Positions 8,844 to 16,411 of a DNA stretch of 64,000 bases are shown piece by piece; the first letter of the stretch is position 1, and every line of letters begins with the position of its first letter. The DNA is taken from the NCBI RefSeq assembly GCF_009388985.1, contig NZ_CP036422.1:248001-312000 (forward strand), read 5' to 3'. Under the pieces are notes generated by a model. It searched no databases. It was given only the letters and a program-made list of their open reading frames with translations, and was not told the origin of the DNA. A program made the translations under genes and the position numbers. This stretch comes from Halioglobus maricola. GTDB lineage: Bacteria; Pseudomonadota; Gammaproteobacteria; Pseudomonadales; Halieaceae.

Positions 8844-9467
8844 TCAATACATATTGTTCTGCGCATCATCTTCGATGGCGAACTCCAGCATGTTGGTAGT
8901 GTCGTCGTCTAATTGAAGGTGCCCTGACATTAGCTCAGCAAGTGTGGGGACGTCGCTATCCGGTAAATAGTCTGCCTGCCACAGCTTTGCTCGCCTGAAT
9001 GCTTTGGAGCAATGCCCTAGAGCCTCTTCAACCGTGACAACTATGACCAGTGACGGCAGCTTGCCGTTGACGTCAAAGAGCCGCAGCAATTCGGGATCTG
9101 TACTCACAATACCCTTGCCGTTCACGCGCAGGGTTTCAAGAACCCCCGGTATCATGAACAGCAAACCCATGCTCGATTGCTCGATGATGTTGATGATACT
9201 GTCCAGACGTTTGTTGCCCGGACGATCCGGAATCACCAATGTGTGGTCGTCCAGAATATGGACGAAGCCCGGTGCATCTCCTCGCGGACTCACGTCAGCT
9301 GAGCCATCCGCACCGTGAGTTGCCATACAGACGAAGGGTGAGAGCTGAATATACTTTTTCATCGAAGGCGTTAAGCAATCAGCACTCTTAATGATTACTA
9401 ATTCATGTACGGGTTCCCCCGTTATGGCTCGGAGCTGTTCTTCAGATGTGATTTGATGTTCGGGCAC
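8844..9467 (-). CDS. Pyridoxamine 5'-phosphate oxidase-family FMN-binding protein (MSMEG_1061-like)
   Basis: 207 residues from a GTG at 9467 with AAGGA upstream. The PPOX split-barrel signature is visible as SPFVCMATHGADGSADVSPRGDAPGFV, then DHTLVIPDRPGNKRLDSIINI and VGLLF-type core strands, with LRVNGKGIVSTDPELL and a late AFRRAKLWQ. This is the arrangement of the MSMEG_1061 group of FMN-dependent flavoproteins. It probably reduces or oxidises a small organic compound in the cytoplasm; the substrate is unknown. It converges on the SDR-DUF2867 gene across about 40 bp. Confidence 0.85.
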   Translation of the reverse strand: MPEHQITSEEQLRAITGEPVHELVIIKSADCLTPSMKKYIQLSPFVCMATHGADGSADVSPRGDAPGFVHILDDHTLVIPDRPGNKRLDSIINIIEQSSMGLLFMIPGVLETLRVNGKGIVSTDPELLRLFDVNGKLPSLVIVVTVEEALGHCSKAFRRAKLWQADYLPDSDVPTLAELMSGHLQLDDDTTNMLEFAIEDDAQNNMY

Positions 9468-9572
9468 GGTTGAGTTCCTTCCGTCGGTGGATGGATAGGC
9501 ATCTCTGCTGCGTCTACGGATGTTAAGCGTTATGACGCTGGAGGGCGCGCAGTGCGCTGAGCTTCAGGATTA

Positions 9573-9601
9573 CCCTTCCCGTCTGGCTCAGGCGGGAAGG
9601 G
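9573..9601. terminator. Strong hairpin after the first sulfatase gene
   Basis: A 13-bp stem (one G-T pair) with a 3-base loop: arm CCCTTCCCGTCTG at 9573-9585 and arm CAGGCGGGAAGGG at 9589-9601. It lies 21 bp beyond the sulfatase stop at 9622. There is no T run on either side, so it may stabilise the 3' end or need Rho rather than act as a classic intrinsic terminator. Confidence 0.5.
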
Positions 9602-9621
9602 CGACCCTGGGTTGCCAGAGC

Positions 9622-11151
9622 CTACTGCCGGCTCATGGCACCTTTCATTTTGTCCATGACAGCGTCAATGCTGAGAGAATCTCCCATGGATGGCGGGAAG
9701 TCTTTGAAGGTGGCCAGGAACTCACCAACCAGTGCTTGTGCCGGGACGAACATCCACATCTGATCTGCGTAGAACTGACGGATGTAGAGCGCTGAGTCGG
9801 GTCCCGCCTCGAACGGATCCATCCTCAAGTTCACAATCAGCGGCCATGATGGGGTTTTACGATACGCTTCGTTGATGGCCCCTTCCATGATAGTGAAGTG
9901 TATTTTCCAATCCTTGAAACGTACCGCGTTAAGGTTGCCGCCTGCATCGAAGTAGAAAATCTCATTGCGTTTGCCAGGCCCCTTGCCGGACAGTAGGTCA
10001 GTCTGGTTGTAACCGTCCAGGTGCGCCTTGAACTTGCTGCCGCCGGCCCGATGGCCTTTCAGCAATTTCTCTTTTACATCGGGTTCTCCGGCTGCTGCCA
10101 ATAGCGTGGGTAGCCAGTCCTCTTGAGAAAATATGTCGTTAATGACGGTGCCCGGCTTGACGGTGCCGGGCCACCTCACCATCATCGGAACGCGAAAGCC
10201 GCCTTCCCAGGTGGTGCCTTTCTCGCCTCGGAATGGAATGGTGCCGCCGTCGGGCCAGGTAAACTTCTCGGCGCCATTGTCAGTGCTGAAGACAACGATT
10301 GTATTGTCGGCTATGCCCAGCTCATCCAGCTTGTCCAGCAGTGCGCCCACGCCGTCATCGAGTTCCATCATGCCGTCGGCGTACAGGCCATAACCTGATG
10401 CGCCTTTGTACTTTTCGCTCAAATGAGTCCAGACGTGCATGCGAGTAGAGTTGTGCCAGACAAAGAACGGCTTGCCTTTGCTGTGCGCATCCTCAATAAA
10501 CTTGAGGCTCTCATTCAAAAACTCGGTATCTGCTGTCTCCATGCGCTTGCGGGTCAGTGGGCCGGTGTCTTCAATTTCCCCGTCAGCGCTGGAGCGGATC
10601 ACGCCGCGCGGACCAAACTTTTTGTGGAATTCCGGATCCTTGGGATAAAACTCGCTTTCGGGCTCTTCCTCGGCATTGAGGTGATAGAGATTGCCAAAAA
10701 ATTTGTCGAAGCCATGTTCGGTTGGCAAGTGCTCATCGCGATCGCCGAGGTGGTTTTTACCGAACTGACCGGAAGTGTATCCGTGATTCTTAAGCAGTTG
10801 AGCGATCGTGGGATCCTTTGCATTGATCCCCTGCTTGGCGCCGGGCATACCAATAGTCAGCAGGCCTGTACGGAACGGATGCTGGCCCAGTATGAAGGAA
10901 GCGCGGCCCGCGGTGCAGCTTTGCTGAGCATAGCCGTCTGTGAAGATGGCGCCTTCGTTGGCGATACGGTCAATGTTGGGTGTGCGTCCACCCATCATGC
11001 CATTGTGATAGGCGCTGATATTCCACATACCTACGTCGTCGCCCCAGATCACCAGAATATTCGGTTTGTCCGTTTTAGCGATGGAAAGGCTACTGAAGAA
11101 CAATAACGACAGCGTGAGTAGGGTGTTTCCGATAGTTTTGGCGAATCTCAT
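9622..11151 (-). CDS. Secreted sulfatase (type I, CTAGR active-site variant)
   Basis: 509 residues with a signal peptide (about 1-25, cut near SIAKTDKP). The alkaline-phosphatase-fold core starts NILVIWGDDVGM, whose Asp pair binds Ca. The formylglycine motif is CTAGR at residues 79-83: Cys would be converted to formylglycine, with Ala in place of the usual Pro of CxPxR. GKNHLGD, VFSTDNGAE and HxGG-type segments complete the metal site. It hydrolyses sulfate esters in the periplasm or outside. It needs a formylglycine-generating enzyme, which is not in this window. A paralogue with the same motif at the same residue number is at 45589-47160. Substrate unknown. Confidence 0.9.
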   Translation of the reverse strand: MRFAKTIGNTLLTLSLLFFSSLSIAKTDKPNILVIWGDDVGMWNISAYHNGMMGGRTPNIDRIANEGAIFTDGYAQQSCTAGRASFILGQHPFRTGLLTIGMPGAKQGINAKDPTIAQLLKNHGYTSGQFGKNHLGDRDEHLPTEHGFDKFFGNLYHLNAEEEPESEFYPKDPEFHKKFGPRGVIRSSADGEIEDTGPLTRKRMETADTEFLNESLKFIEDAHSKGKPFFVWHNSTRMHVWTHLSEKYKGASGYGLYADGMMELDDGVGALLDKLDELGIADNTIVVFSTDNGAEKFTWPDGGTIPFRGEKGTTWEGGFRVPMMVRWPGTVKPGTVINDIFSQEDWLPTLLAAAGEPDVKEKLLKGHRAGGSKFKAHLDGYNQTDLLSGKGPGKRNEIFYFDAGGNLNAVRFKDWKIHFTIMEGAINEAYRKTPSWPLIVNLRMDPFEAGPDSALYIRQFYADQMWMFVPAQALVGEFLATFKDFPPSMGDSLSIDAVMDKMKGAMSRQ

Positions 11152-11218
11152 TGTGTGGTCTCCCTGGGAGATTGGGGTTGAAAAGCTCAGAATACCATTG
11201 AGAGTAGGCTAGATTTCG

Positions 11219-11641
11219 TCAGGGTGAAAGCTGGTCGCGAAGCATTTCTACCCTGCTGCGGTTAGCGCCCATGTCACTGATGCCCAATCTGGACGAGGAG
11301 CGCACCTGAATAACGCCCGTGTTTTGGTCAAAGCGGAGCTGTACATCATCGCGAAAGCGCATCAACGGTGTTTTCACCACGGCCTGCATAAAGTCACCAT
11401 TGTCGATCGTGATGGTCCAGTCATCCTGTGCCGCAATCCAGGTTTTAAGTTCTAGCCACTGTTGCGCCGTGGCCGCGATCGGCGCGACGGCCTGGGTGCC
11501 TTCGGTTGAACTACTGCTCACACAGTTTGGGAACGTGCCGCAATCAGGCAGAGCGGCATCACTGGCGGGCTGGTTCGGCGCGCTTGTGCAGCTTGCGAGG
11601 GACATTGCGATCAACAGATAGATAACGCGATATACTCTCAT
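11219..11641 (-). CDS. DUF1499 lipoprotein
   Basis: 140 residues with a lipoprotein signal (MRVYRVIYLLIAMSLASCTS, lipobox LASC). The mature protein has the DUF1499 features: CGTFPNCVSS near the start, a central VVKTPLMRFRDDVQLRFD strand pair and the C-terminal SRLGISDMGANRSRVEML. The family is common in bacteria, sometimes photolyase-associated, and lacks a known function. It is divergent from the DUF547 gene and lies 67 bp downstream of the start side of the sulfatase gene on the same strand. Confidence 0.85.
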   Translation of the reverse strand: MRVYRVIYLLIAMSLASCTSAPNQPASDAALPDCGTFPNCVSSSSTEGTQAVAPIAATAQQWLELKTWIAAQDDWTITIDNGDFMQAVVKTPLMRFRDDVQLRFDQNTGVIQVRSSSRLGISDMGANRSRVEMLRDQLSP

Positions 11642-11713
11642 GACGAAACGCTCTTAGGGCAGTTTCTATACTCTAACCCCTCGAAGCCCTAATCGGTATC
11701 AGTGAGTCGTCTT

Positions 11714-12439
11714 ATGATTCGAATAATTCCACTTCTACTCGGTCTGTTATTGGCGTCCAGCCTTGCTTCTGCCGAATTAGATTCGGCAGCCTGGAACAAG
11801 CTACTCGGATCCGCTGTTGTCGCAGGGCATGTAGATTACGCTCAGTGGCGTGATAATCCTGATTTTGATGCAGTCGTCGAGCAAGTGGCGCGGGCCGATA
11901 CCGGCGCAATGAGTCGTCAGCAAAGGCTGGCCTTCTATATCAATGCATACAATATTCTGGCCGCGCGCGGCATACTCGATGGTCGCTCGCCCGACGGCAT
12001 ATTGGGTAGATACCTGTATTTCAAGCGAGACACCTATGCCGTGGCCGGAGAGCGCATCAGCCTGCACCAGCTGGAACACGAGTGGATACGCCCACTGAAG
12101 GAGCCGCGTATTCACTTTGCCATCGTCTGCGCCAGTCAATCTTGCCCTATATTGCAGAGCGAGGCCTACACGGCAGATCGTCTGGAGGAACAGCTGGAAT
12201 CCGCAGCTCGCGGGTTCATCAATGACAGATCTCGCAATCGGTTTGATCTACGCTCGGGGCGAGCCGAACTCTCCAGAATCTTTCAATGGTTCGAGGAAGA
12301 CTTCGAGGAGTCGTCGGGTTCCGTCCAGGCCTACCTTGCGCCAATGGTGAGCAATGCGGAGGCTTCATCGCAGTTATCTCGCAACGGATTCGAGATCAGC
12401 TACCTTGAATATGACTGGAGTCTGAACGGGAGTCTCTAA
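11714..12439 (+). CDS. DUF547 secreted protein
   Basis: 241 residues from the ATG at 11714 (a GTG at 11702 in frame is the alternative; neither has a strong ribosome site). A signal peptide (MIRIIPLLLGLLLASSLASA) is followed by the DUF547 domain with RLAFYINAYNILAARGIL, the HQLEHEWIRP helix and a cysteine motif IVCASQSCPILQSEAY that is diagnostic for the family. FEEDFEES closes the domain. DUF547 proteins are thought to have a papain-like or transglutaminase-like fold, but no reaction is established. Convergent with the dehydrogenase ending at 12459. Confidence 0.85.
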   Translation: MIRIIPLLLGLLLASSLASAELDSAAWNKLLGSAVVAGHVDYAQWRDNPDFDAVVEQVARADTGAMSRQQRLAFYINAYNILAARGILDGRSPDGILGRYLYFKRDTYAVAGERISLHQLEHEWIRPLKEPRIHFAIVCASQSCPILQSEAYTADRLEEQLESAARGFINDRSRNRFDLRSGRAELSRIFQWFEEDFEESSGSVQAYLAPMVSNAEASSQLSRNGFEISYLEYDWSLNGSL

Positions 12440-12458
12440 CGCGCAGCCCTGTCATCCT

Positions 12459-13535
12459 CTACATGACCTTTGCCTTGCCGTGCACTATCGGTAAATCCAG
12501 GTAGGTTTTGATGCCGGTAGTCGCTTTGCACACGAAGGGTATGCTGTTGACGCAGTGCATTGCGGTCGCGACCATTCCCGGATTGCGCCTGTGTACTTCG
12601 CTCCAGTCCATATCGCGGGAGGGGTGGACTCCATGGGTGGCTGTATAAACAGGGGGGTCGCCTTCAACGCGCATGGCGAAGCACTCTCCTGATTGGGCGA
12701 TTTTCCTGGCGTCGAACCAGTCGGTCTCGATGTTGTCCGTGCCCATGTACCAGTTCACTTCGGCTTTCACCACAGGCTCACCTTGCTGCAGCCCCTCCCA
12801 GCGAAATCGTTGTGCAGCGATCAAGCCCGGATTGATGATACCCATGGGCGTGTCGATCGGCGCGGTGGCGAGTGCAAAGTCGTGTGTCGCTCTCAGTGGC
12901 CCATCCAGCGTAAAACCGAGTGAGTCGGCCAGCATGTGCACAGATTGGCCGAAGCCGCTCCCCAGCAGTTGTAGCATAAAGCTGTCTTTTGCCTCCTGCG
13001 GCGTTTTGCCGAAGAGCATGATATCGCGGAGTACATCTGCAGATCCGTAGGTGCGACAGTCGGAATATTCTTCGCAGCTGACATAGGTGACGTCACGAGA
13101 AAAGCTCGACATCATCAGCGGCCACTTCTCCGTGACGCCTCCGGGGTGAATACCGGTGCCGTGTAGTGTGCTGTTACCCTCGTTGCAGGCAGCTTCGATC
13201 GCTGTAGTTTCAAGGTCGCGGGGATAGAACCAGCCCAGAGGGGTCACCACATTGATACCGGCGCTCAGAAACCTCAGGAGTTCGTCCTCTATCGGTACCA
13301 GTGGGCTGTAGAGAATACAGTCCGGTGCCAGTGCGATCAGTGCATCGACATCGTTGGTAGCTTGTACGCCTGTTTCGAGGTCTGGCCGGTCGGCCAGGGC
13401 GCCGGCATCCTGGCCGATCTTGGCTGCGCTATGTACCCATACCCCGACCAGTTCTAACTCCGGGTGCGATACGATTCCTTCGATGGCAGGTCGCCCGAGG
13501 TTTCCTGTTGCCCATTGGACGACGCGATAGCGCAT
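12459..13535 (-). CDS. Dihydrodipicolinate reductase-like NAD(P)-dependent dehydrogenase
   Basis: 358 residues. ATG at 13535 with GGAG upstream. The N-terminus MRYRVVQWATGNLGRPAIEG gives the Rossmann GxxGxxGR loop. LELVGVWVHSAAKIGQDAG and DCILYSPL follow, and GTGIHPGGVTEKWPL is the conserved loop of this group. The C-terminal half (about 170-350) is the substrate domain. It resembles 2,4-diaminopentanoate dehydrogenase/DapB-N family enzymes that occur in degradation clusters of actinobacteria and marine gammaproteobacteria. The substrate is not known. It sits downstream of the sigma-54 activator on the same strand, with about 200 bp in front of it. Confidence 0.85.
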   Translation of the reverse strand: MRYRVVQWATGNLGRPAIEGIVSHPELELVGVWVHSAAKIGQDAGALADRPDLETGVQATNDVDALIALAPDCILYSPLVPIEDELLRFLSAGINVVTPLGWFYPRDLETTAIEAACNEGNSTLHGTGIHPGGVTEKWPLMMSSFSRDVTYVSCEEYSDCRTYGSADVLRDIMLFGKTPQEAKDSFMLQLLGSGFGQSVHMLADSLGFTLDGPLRATHDFALATAPIDTPMGIINPGLIAAQRFRWEGLQQGEPVVKAEVNWYMGTDNIETDWFDARKIAQSGECFAMRVEGDPPVYTATHGVHPSRDMDWSEVHRRNPGMVATAMHCVNSIPFVCKATTGIKTYLDLPIVHGKAKVM

Positions 13536-13731
13536 TATATGGCTCCTTATTAGAGTTATGGTTGCACGACTGCCGGTAGATTGGGCTGACTGGGTGTCGG
13601 CTACGATACAAGCCTATGCCAGATATCACAATGATAGGGGATGGGGCAGCGGGGCTGCGCGCGCCCGACGGCAGAGTCTGAATCTCGTGTAAACCTGCTA
13701 CGCTGGGCGTCGAATTCGGGCGTGTATTGTT

Positions 13732-15648
13732 CTATCCGTCTAGCTGAAGTTCCTTGAGTTTTCTGTAGAGTGTCGCCCTGCTTATTCCTAGCAAGCGAGC
13801 GGCTTTGGTCCGGTTACCGCCAGCTTGTTCTAGCGCCTGCTGAAGCCTTTGCTGAAAGTCAGGCGCTGTCGTTGCCCGCTCGGCCGCTGTGGATTGGGCG
13901 GAGAGAAGCTCCGGCGGTAGGTCGCTGAGCGAGATTGAACCTGAATGGCAGTGAATCGTCGCAAACTGGATCGCGCTCCTGAGTTCCCGAACGTTACCAG
14001 GCCAGTTGTATTGACTAAGCTGACTTACGACAGGCGCAGCAATAGAGGCGATGGCTTTCCCTGTTTCCACTCTCATTTCTGCGAGAAACGCCTCGGCAAG
14101 TAAGGGAATATCTTCGCGTCTTTCTCGTAGAGGGGGCACCAGTACCCTGCCCACACGGAGTCTGTATAGTAAGTCCTCCCTGAAGCTACCAGCCGCCACC
14201 TGGTCACCAAGGTTTCTGTTTGTAGCGGCGATGATGCGGAGATCGATATGCTCGGTGTTGGGCTGCCCGAGTGGCGCTACTTCGGCGCTTTCTATGGCGC
14301 GAAGCAAGCTGACCTGCACGTCTTCGGAGATGTCTCCGATTTCATCTAAAAACAGGGTGCCACCATCGGCGGCCTGGAAGTACCCGGTTTGATCTTTCAC
14401 AGCGCCTGAAAAAGCGCCCCGGCGGTGTCCGAACAGCTGACTGCCGAGGAGAGAACTACTTAGTGCCGCACTGTTTACCGCAATAAAGGGCCCGTTGCTT
14501 CTAGGGCTCGCAGCGTGGATCGCGCGTGCCACAAGTTCCTTGCCCGTTCCAGTTTCACCCTCAATAAGCACGGTCCAGTCGCCGTTTGCCACGTCATTGA
14601 TGGTCCGATAGAGATTTCTCATGCCCTGGCTTTTGCCGATAAGTTGGCCGAATCGGCTGCGATCGAGTTGCCGCTGCAATTGTTTCAGCTGTTTGTCGGC
14701 TTCGGCTCTCTCTGACAGGTCACGAAGCATGCCAATGAACAGTCTCGATCCCTGTACATTCGTTTCGTTAACGGTCAGGTGAATAGGGAACTCTTTGCCA
14801 TCTCTGTGGCGGCCTAATACTTCCCGTCCCTGGCCGATGACTTTTGCGTCGCCCGTTTCCAGATAATTTTTAATGTAGGTGTCGTGTTCCAATCGGTAGG
14901 GTGTTGGCATCAGGTTGCTGACATTTTCCCCACGTAATTCTAGCTGTGAATAGCCAAACATTTGTTCCGCTCGCTGGTTTGCGGACTCGATAATTCCTCG
15001 TTCGTCGATGGTAATAATCGCCTCGTAGGCGCCATCGAGAATCGCACGCAGGCGTTGTTGCTCATCTGATAGCTCGTCTGCCGCTTGCCTTCTGTCGGAT
15101 TCAGCGCGGAGTGCAAAGATTGCGTTGGCACAAGTTTGGAGGAAGGGCGCCAGGTCGTTAATCAGTTTCTCGTCGTAGCCTTCAGGCCGATTGGCAATAC
15201 CGATCATGCCAATCATCCGTCCCGCACTGTGGAGAGGAACACCCAGAAATGAATTCAGATCCGGGTGGCCCAATGGCAGGCCACCGCGTCTGGAATCGTT
15301 TTGGGGTTCGTTTGCTATAACCGGCTTTTCCTCCGTCATCACATGACCAAACAAAGTTTCCAGATTATGAAACTCGAGGCCATTGGGGGCGTTTTCTTCG
15401 AAGTGCCGGCGGGTATATTCGTTCCAGGCAATATTGGTGATGGCGTGTGTCCTCAGGAACACCTTGCCTTCTTCATCTAAATGGGTCTCACCTATGAACC
15501 CGTATTCGCTATCGCTGAGTTCAAGCAAGGCACTGAGGAGTCCGTCAAATAGTTGCTTGCGCTCGACCGTCCCGATCAATTGGGACTGAGCGTTCGTAAT
15601 GGCAGTAAGCAGCCGCATATACCAATCAGAGCTTTCGATTCTATCCAC
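13732..15648 (-). CDS. Sigma-54-dependent activator (GAF-PAS-AAA+-Fis HTH)
   Basis: 638 residues. The GTG at 15648 is chosen because ACGAGG sits 6 bp before it; the frame is open to a GTG at 15675 inside the palindrome. Domains: GAF (about 20-180), PAS (about 195-315, LDGAYEAIITIDERG), AAA+ (about 330-560) with Walker A GETGTGKE, Walker B GGTLFLDEIGD and the sigma-54 contact loop GAFSGA (Ser for the usual Thr of GAFTGA), then a Fis-type helix-turn-helix at the end (GNRTKAARLLGISRATLYRKL). No receiver domain, so the signal is probably a small ligand or redox state sensed by GAF/PAS. It is divergent from csrA, whose upstream region holds a palindrome and a sigma-54 promoter, the likely target. 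Confidence 0.95.
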   Translation of the reverse strand: MDRIESSDWYMRLLTAITNAQSQLIGTVERKQLFDGLLSALLELSDSEYGFIGETHLDEEGKVFLRTHAITNIAWNEYTRRHFEENAPNGLEFHNLETLFGHVMTEEKPVIANEPQNDSRRGGLPLGHPDLNSFLGVPLHSAGRMIGMIGIANRPEGYDEKLINDLAPFLQTCANAIFALRAESDRRQAADELSDEQQRLRAILDGAYEAIITIDERGIIESANQRAEQMFGYSQLELRGENVSNLMPTPYRLEHDTYIKNYLETGDAKVIGQGREVLGRHRDGKEFPIHLTVNETNVQGSRLFIGMLRDLSERAEADKQLKQLQRQLDRSRFGQLIGKSQGMRNLYRTINDVANGDWTVLIEGETGTGKELVARAIHAASPRSNGPFIAVNSAALSSSLLGSQLFGHRRGAFSGAVKDQTGYFQAADGGTLFLDEIGDISEDVQVSLLRAIESAEVAPLGQPNTEHIDLRIIAATNRNLGDQVAAGSFREDLLYRLRVGRVLVPPLRERREDIPLLAEAFLAEMRVETGKAIASIAAPVVSQLSQYNWPGNVRELRSAIQFATIHCHSGSISLSDLPPELLSAQSTAAERATTAPDFQQRLQQALEQAGGNRTKAARLLGISRATLYRKLKELQLDG

Positions 15649-15664
15649 GGACGACCTCGTTGTG

Positions 15665-15691
15665 TCATGAGACACTTAGAGTGTCTCATGA
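15665..15691. promoter_or_regulatory. 27-bp perfect palindrome, probable binding site of the sigma-54 activator
   Basis: Arm TCATGAGACACT at 15665-15676 and arm AGTGTCTCATGA at 15680-15691, separated by TAG. It is centred about 95-105 bp upstream of the sigma-54 promoter of csrA, the usual distance for an enhancer, and just in front of the activator's own ribosome site, allowing autoregulation. A further half-site TGTCTCA lies at 15717-15723. Confidence 0.7.
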
Positions 15692-15770
15692 GTCGTATCA
15701 AAATTCTATCGATAGCTGTCTCAGTGGTGTAACCATCTGTTTTTTATAAATAAAAACTGTTTCGTTTTGT

Positions 15771-15786
15771 TGGTACGGTGTTTGCA
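15771..15786 (+). promoter_or_regulatory. Sigma-54 promoter of csrA
   Basis: TGGTACG (15771-15777), four bases, then TTGCA (15782-15786). Compared with consensus TGGCACG-N4-TTGCW only one base differs. The invariant GG (15772-15773) and GC (15784-15785) are 10 bp apart as required. It is about 50 bp before the csrA ATG, and a sigma-54 activator is encoded divergently. Confidence 0.75.
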
Positions 15787-15834
15787 ATTGTTTAAGCCAG
15801 TATGTAGCGACGGGCAGAATCGAGGGAAACGTAG

Positions 15835-16077
15835 ATGCTAATTATCACTAGACGTATTGGAGAGAGCCTGAAAATAGGGCAGTTGGAAGACCTGCTTGAG
15901 GGCCCGGTTACCGTGACCGTACTCGGAGTCAAAGGCAATCAGGTGCGCATTGGAGTGGATGCACAACGCAGCATACGCGTTGATCGGGAGGAGATCAGGA
16001 AGAAAGTTGATGCCGAGGCGGCGCAAAAAGGTCGCACCGTGTCATCTCCAGATTTCGCCGCTTCAGCCAGGGTGTAG
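15835..16077 (+). CDS. csrA: CsrA/RsmA-type RNA-binding regulator with an insertion
   Basis: 80 residues. ATG at 15835 with GAGGG 8 bp upstream. [34 protein letters not shown] and [10 protein letters not shown] match CsrA almost throughout, including the RNA-contact ends (Leu-Ile-Thr-Arg near the start and Val-x-Arg-Glu-Glu near residue 50). Two departures stand out: about seven extra residues (QLEDLLEGP in place of two) between strands 1 and 2, and Asp for the usual His in VHREEI. CsrA dimers bind GGA motifs in mRNA leaders. Control by a dedicated sigma-54 promoter and the following basic ORF and P450 suggest a specialised paralogue rather than the housekeeping copy. Confidence 0.93.
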   Translation: MLIITRRIGESLKIGQLEDLLEGPVTVTVLGVKGNQVRIGVDAQRSIRVDREEIRKKVDAEAAQKGRTVSSPDFAASARV

Positions 16078-16146
16078 ACGAGCAAGAGGCGCCAAGCAGC
16101 ATTGAGTGCCGCAAATTTGAATAGGTTAATAGTGAGAGGATAGCCA

Positions 16147-16320
16147 ATGAGCGTTGCATATGAATTCGGTGGAGTCGATCGCACGCCCGTCAAGTGGGCG
16201 AGAAAGACCCCGTCAGCGTGGGGCGTGGGCAGCAAGAAGTTTGCAGGTTGGAGGCAAACCCTGAAAGCCCAGTTGGCTAAGGAAGCGTGGCCCAGGTCAG
16301 CTAGCGGAGGGCGGCGGTAA
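16147..16320 (+). CDS. 57-residue basic protein downstream of csrA
   Basis: Short frame from ATG 16147 to TAA 16318-16320, with a good ribosome site (GAGAGGA about 7 bp upstream). It begins MSVAYEFGGVDRTPVKWARK, and the whole chain has roughly a dozen Lys/Arg against three acidic residues and four Trp. There is no membrane segment or signal. The distance to csrA is 69 bp, same strand. I do not recognise it. A small nucleic-acid-binding or CsrA-associated protein is possible, but that is speculation; an untranslated reading frame cannot be excluded. Confidence 0.5.
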   Translation: MSVAYEFGGVDRTPVKWARKTPSAWGVGSKKFAGWRQTLKAQLAKEAWPRSASGGRR

Positions 16321-16411
16321 ATTCGGCGTTCGAAAAACACCAGTTTCCAGGCGTGTACTAGAGCCAGATAATGTATGCTGCTAGCCTTCGAATTTAATGA
16401 AGGCTATCCGG

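Noticed and set aside
10423..11106. 227-codon open frame on the plus strand
   Set aside because: Antisense to the first sulfatase gene, whose signal peptide and catalytic motifs are clear; no ribosome site.
15706..15715. Short palindrome CTATCGATAG between the long palindrome and the sigma-54 promoter
   Set aside because: A 10-bp self-complementary sequence is expected by chance at this density, and it does not match the activator arms.
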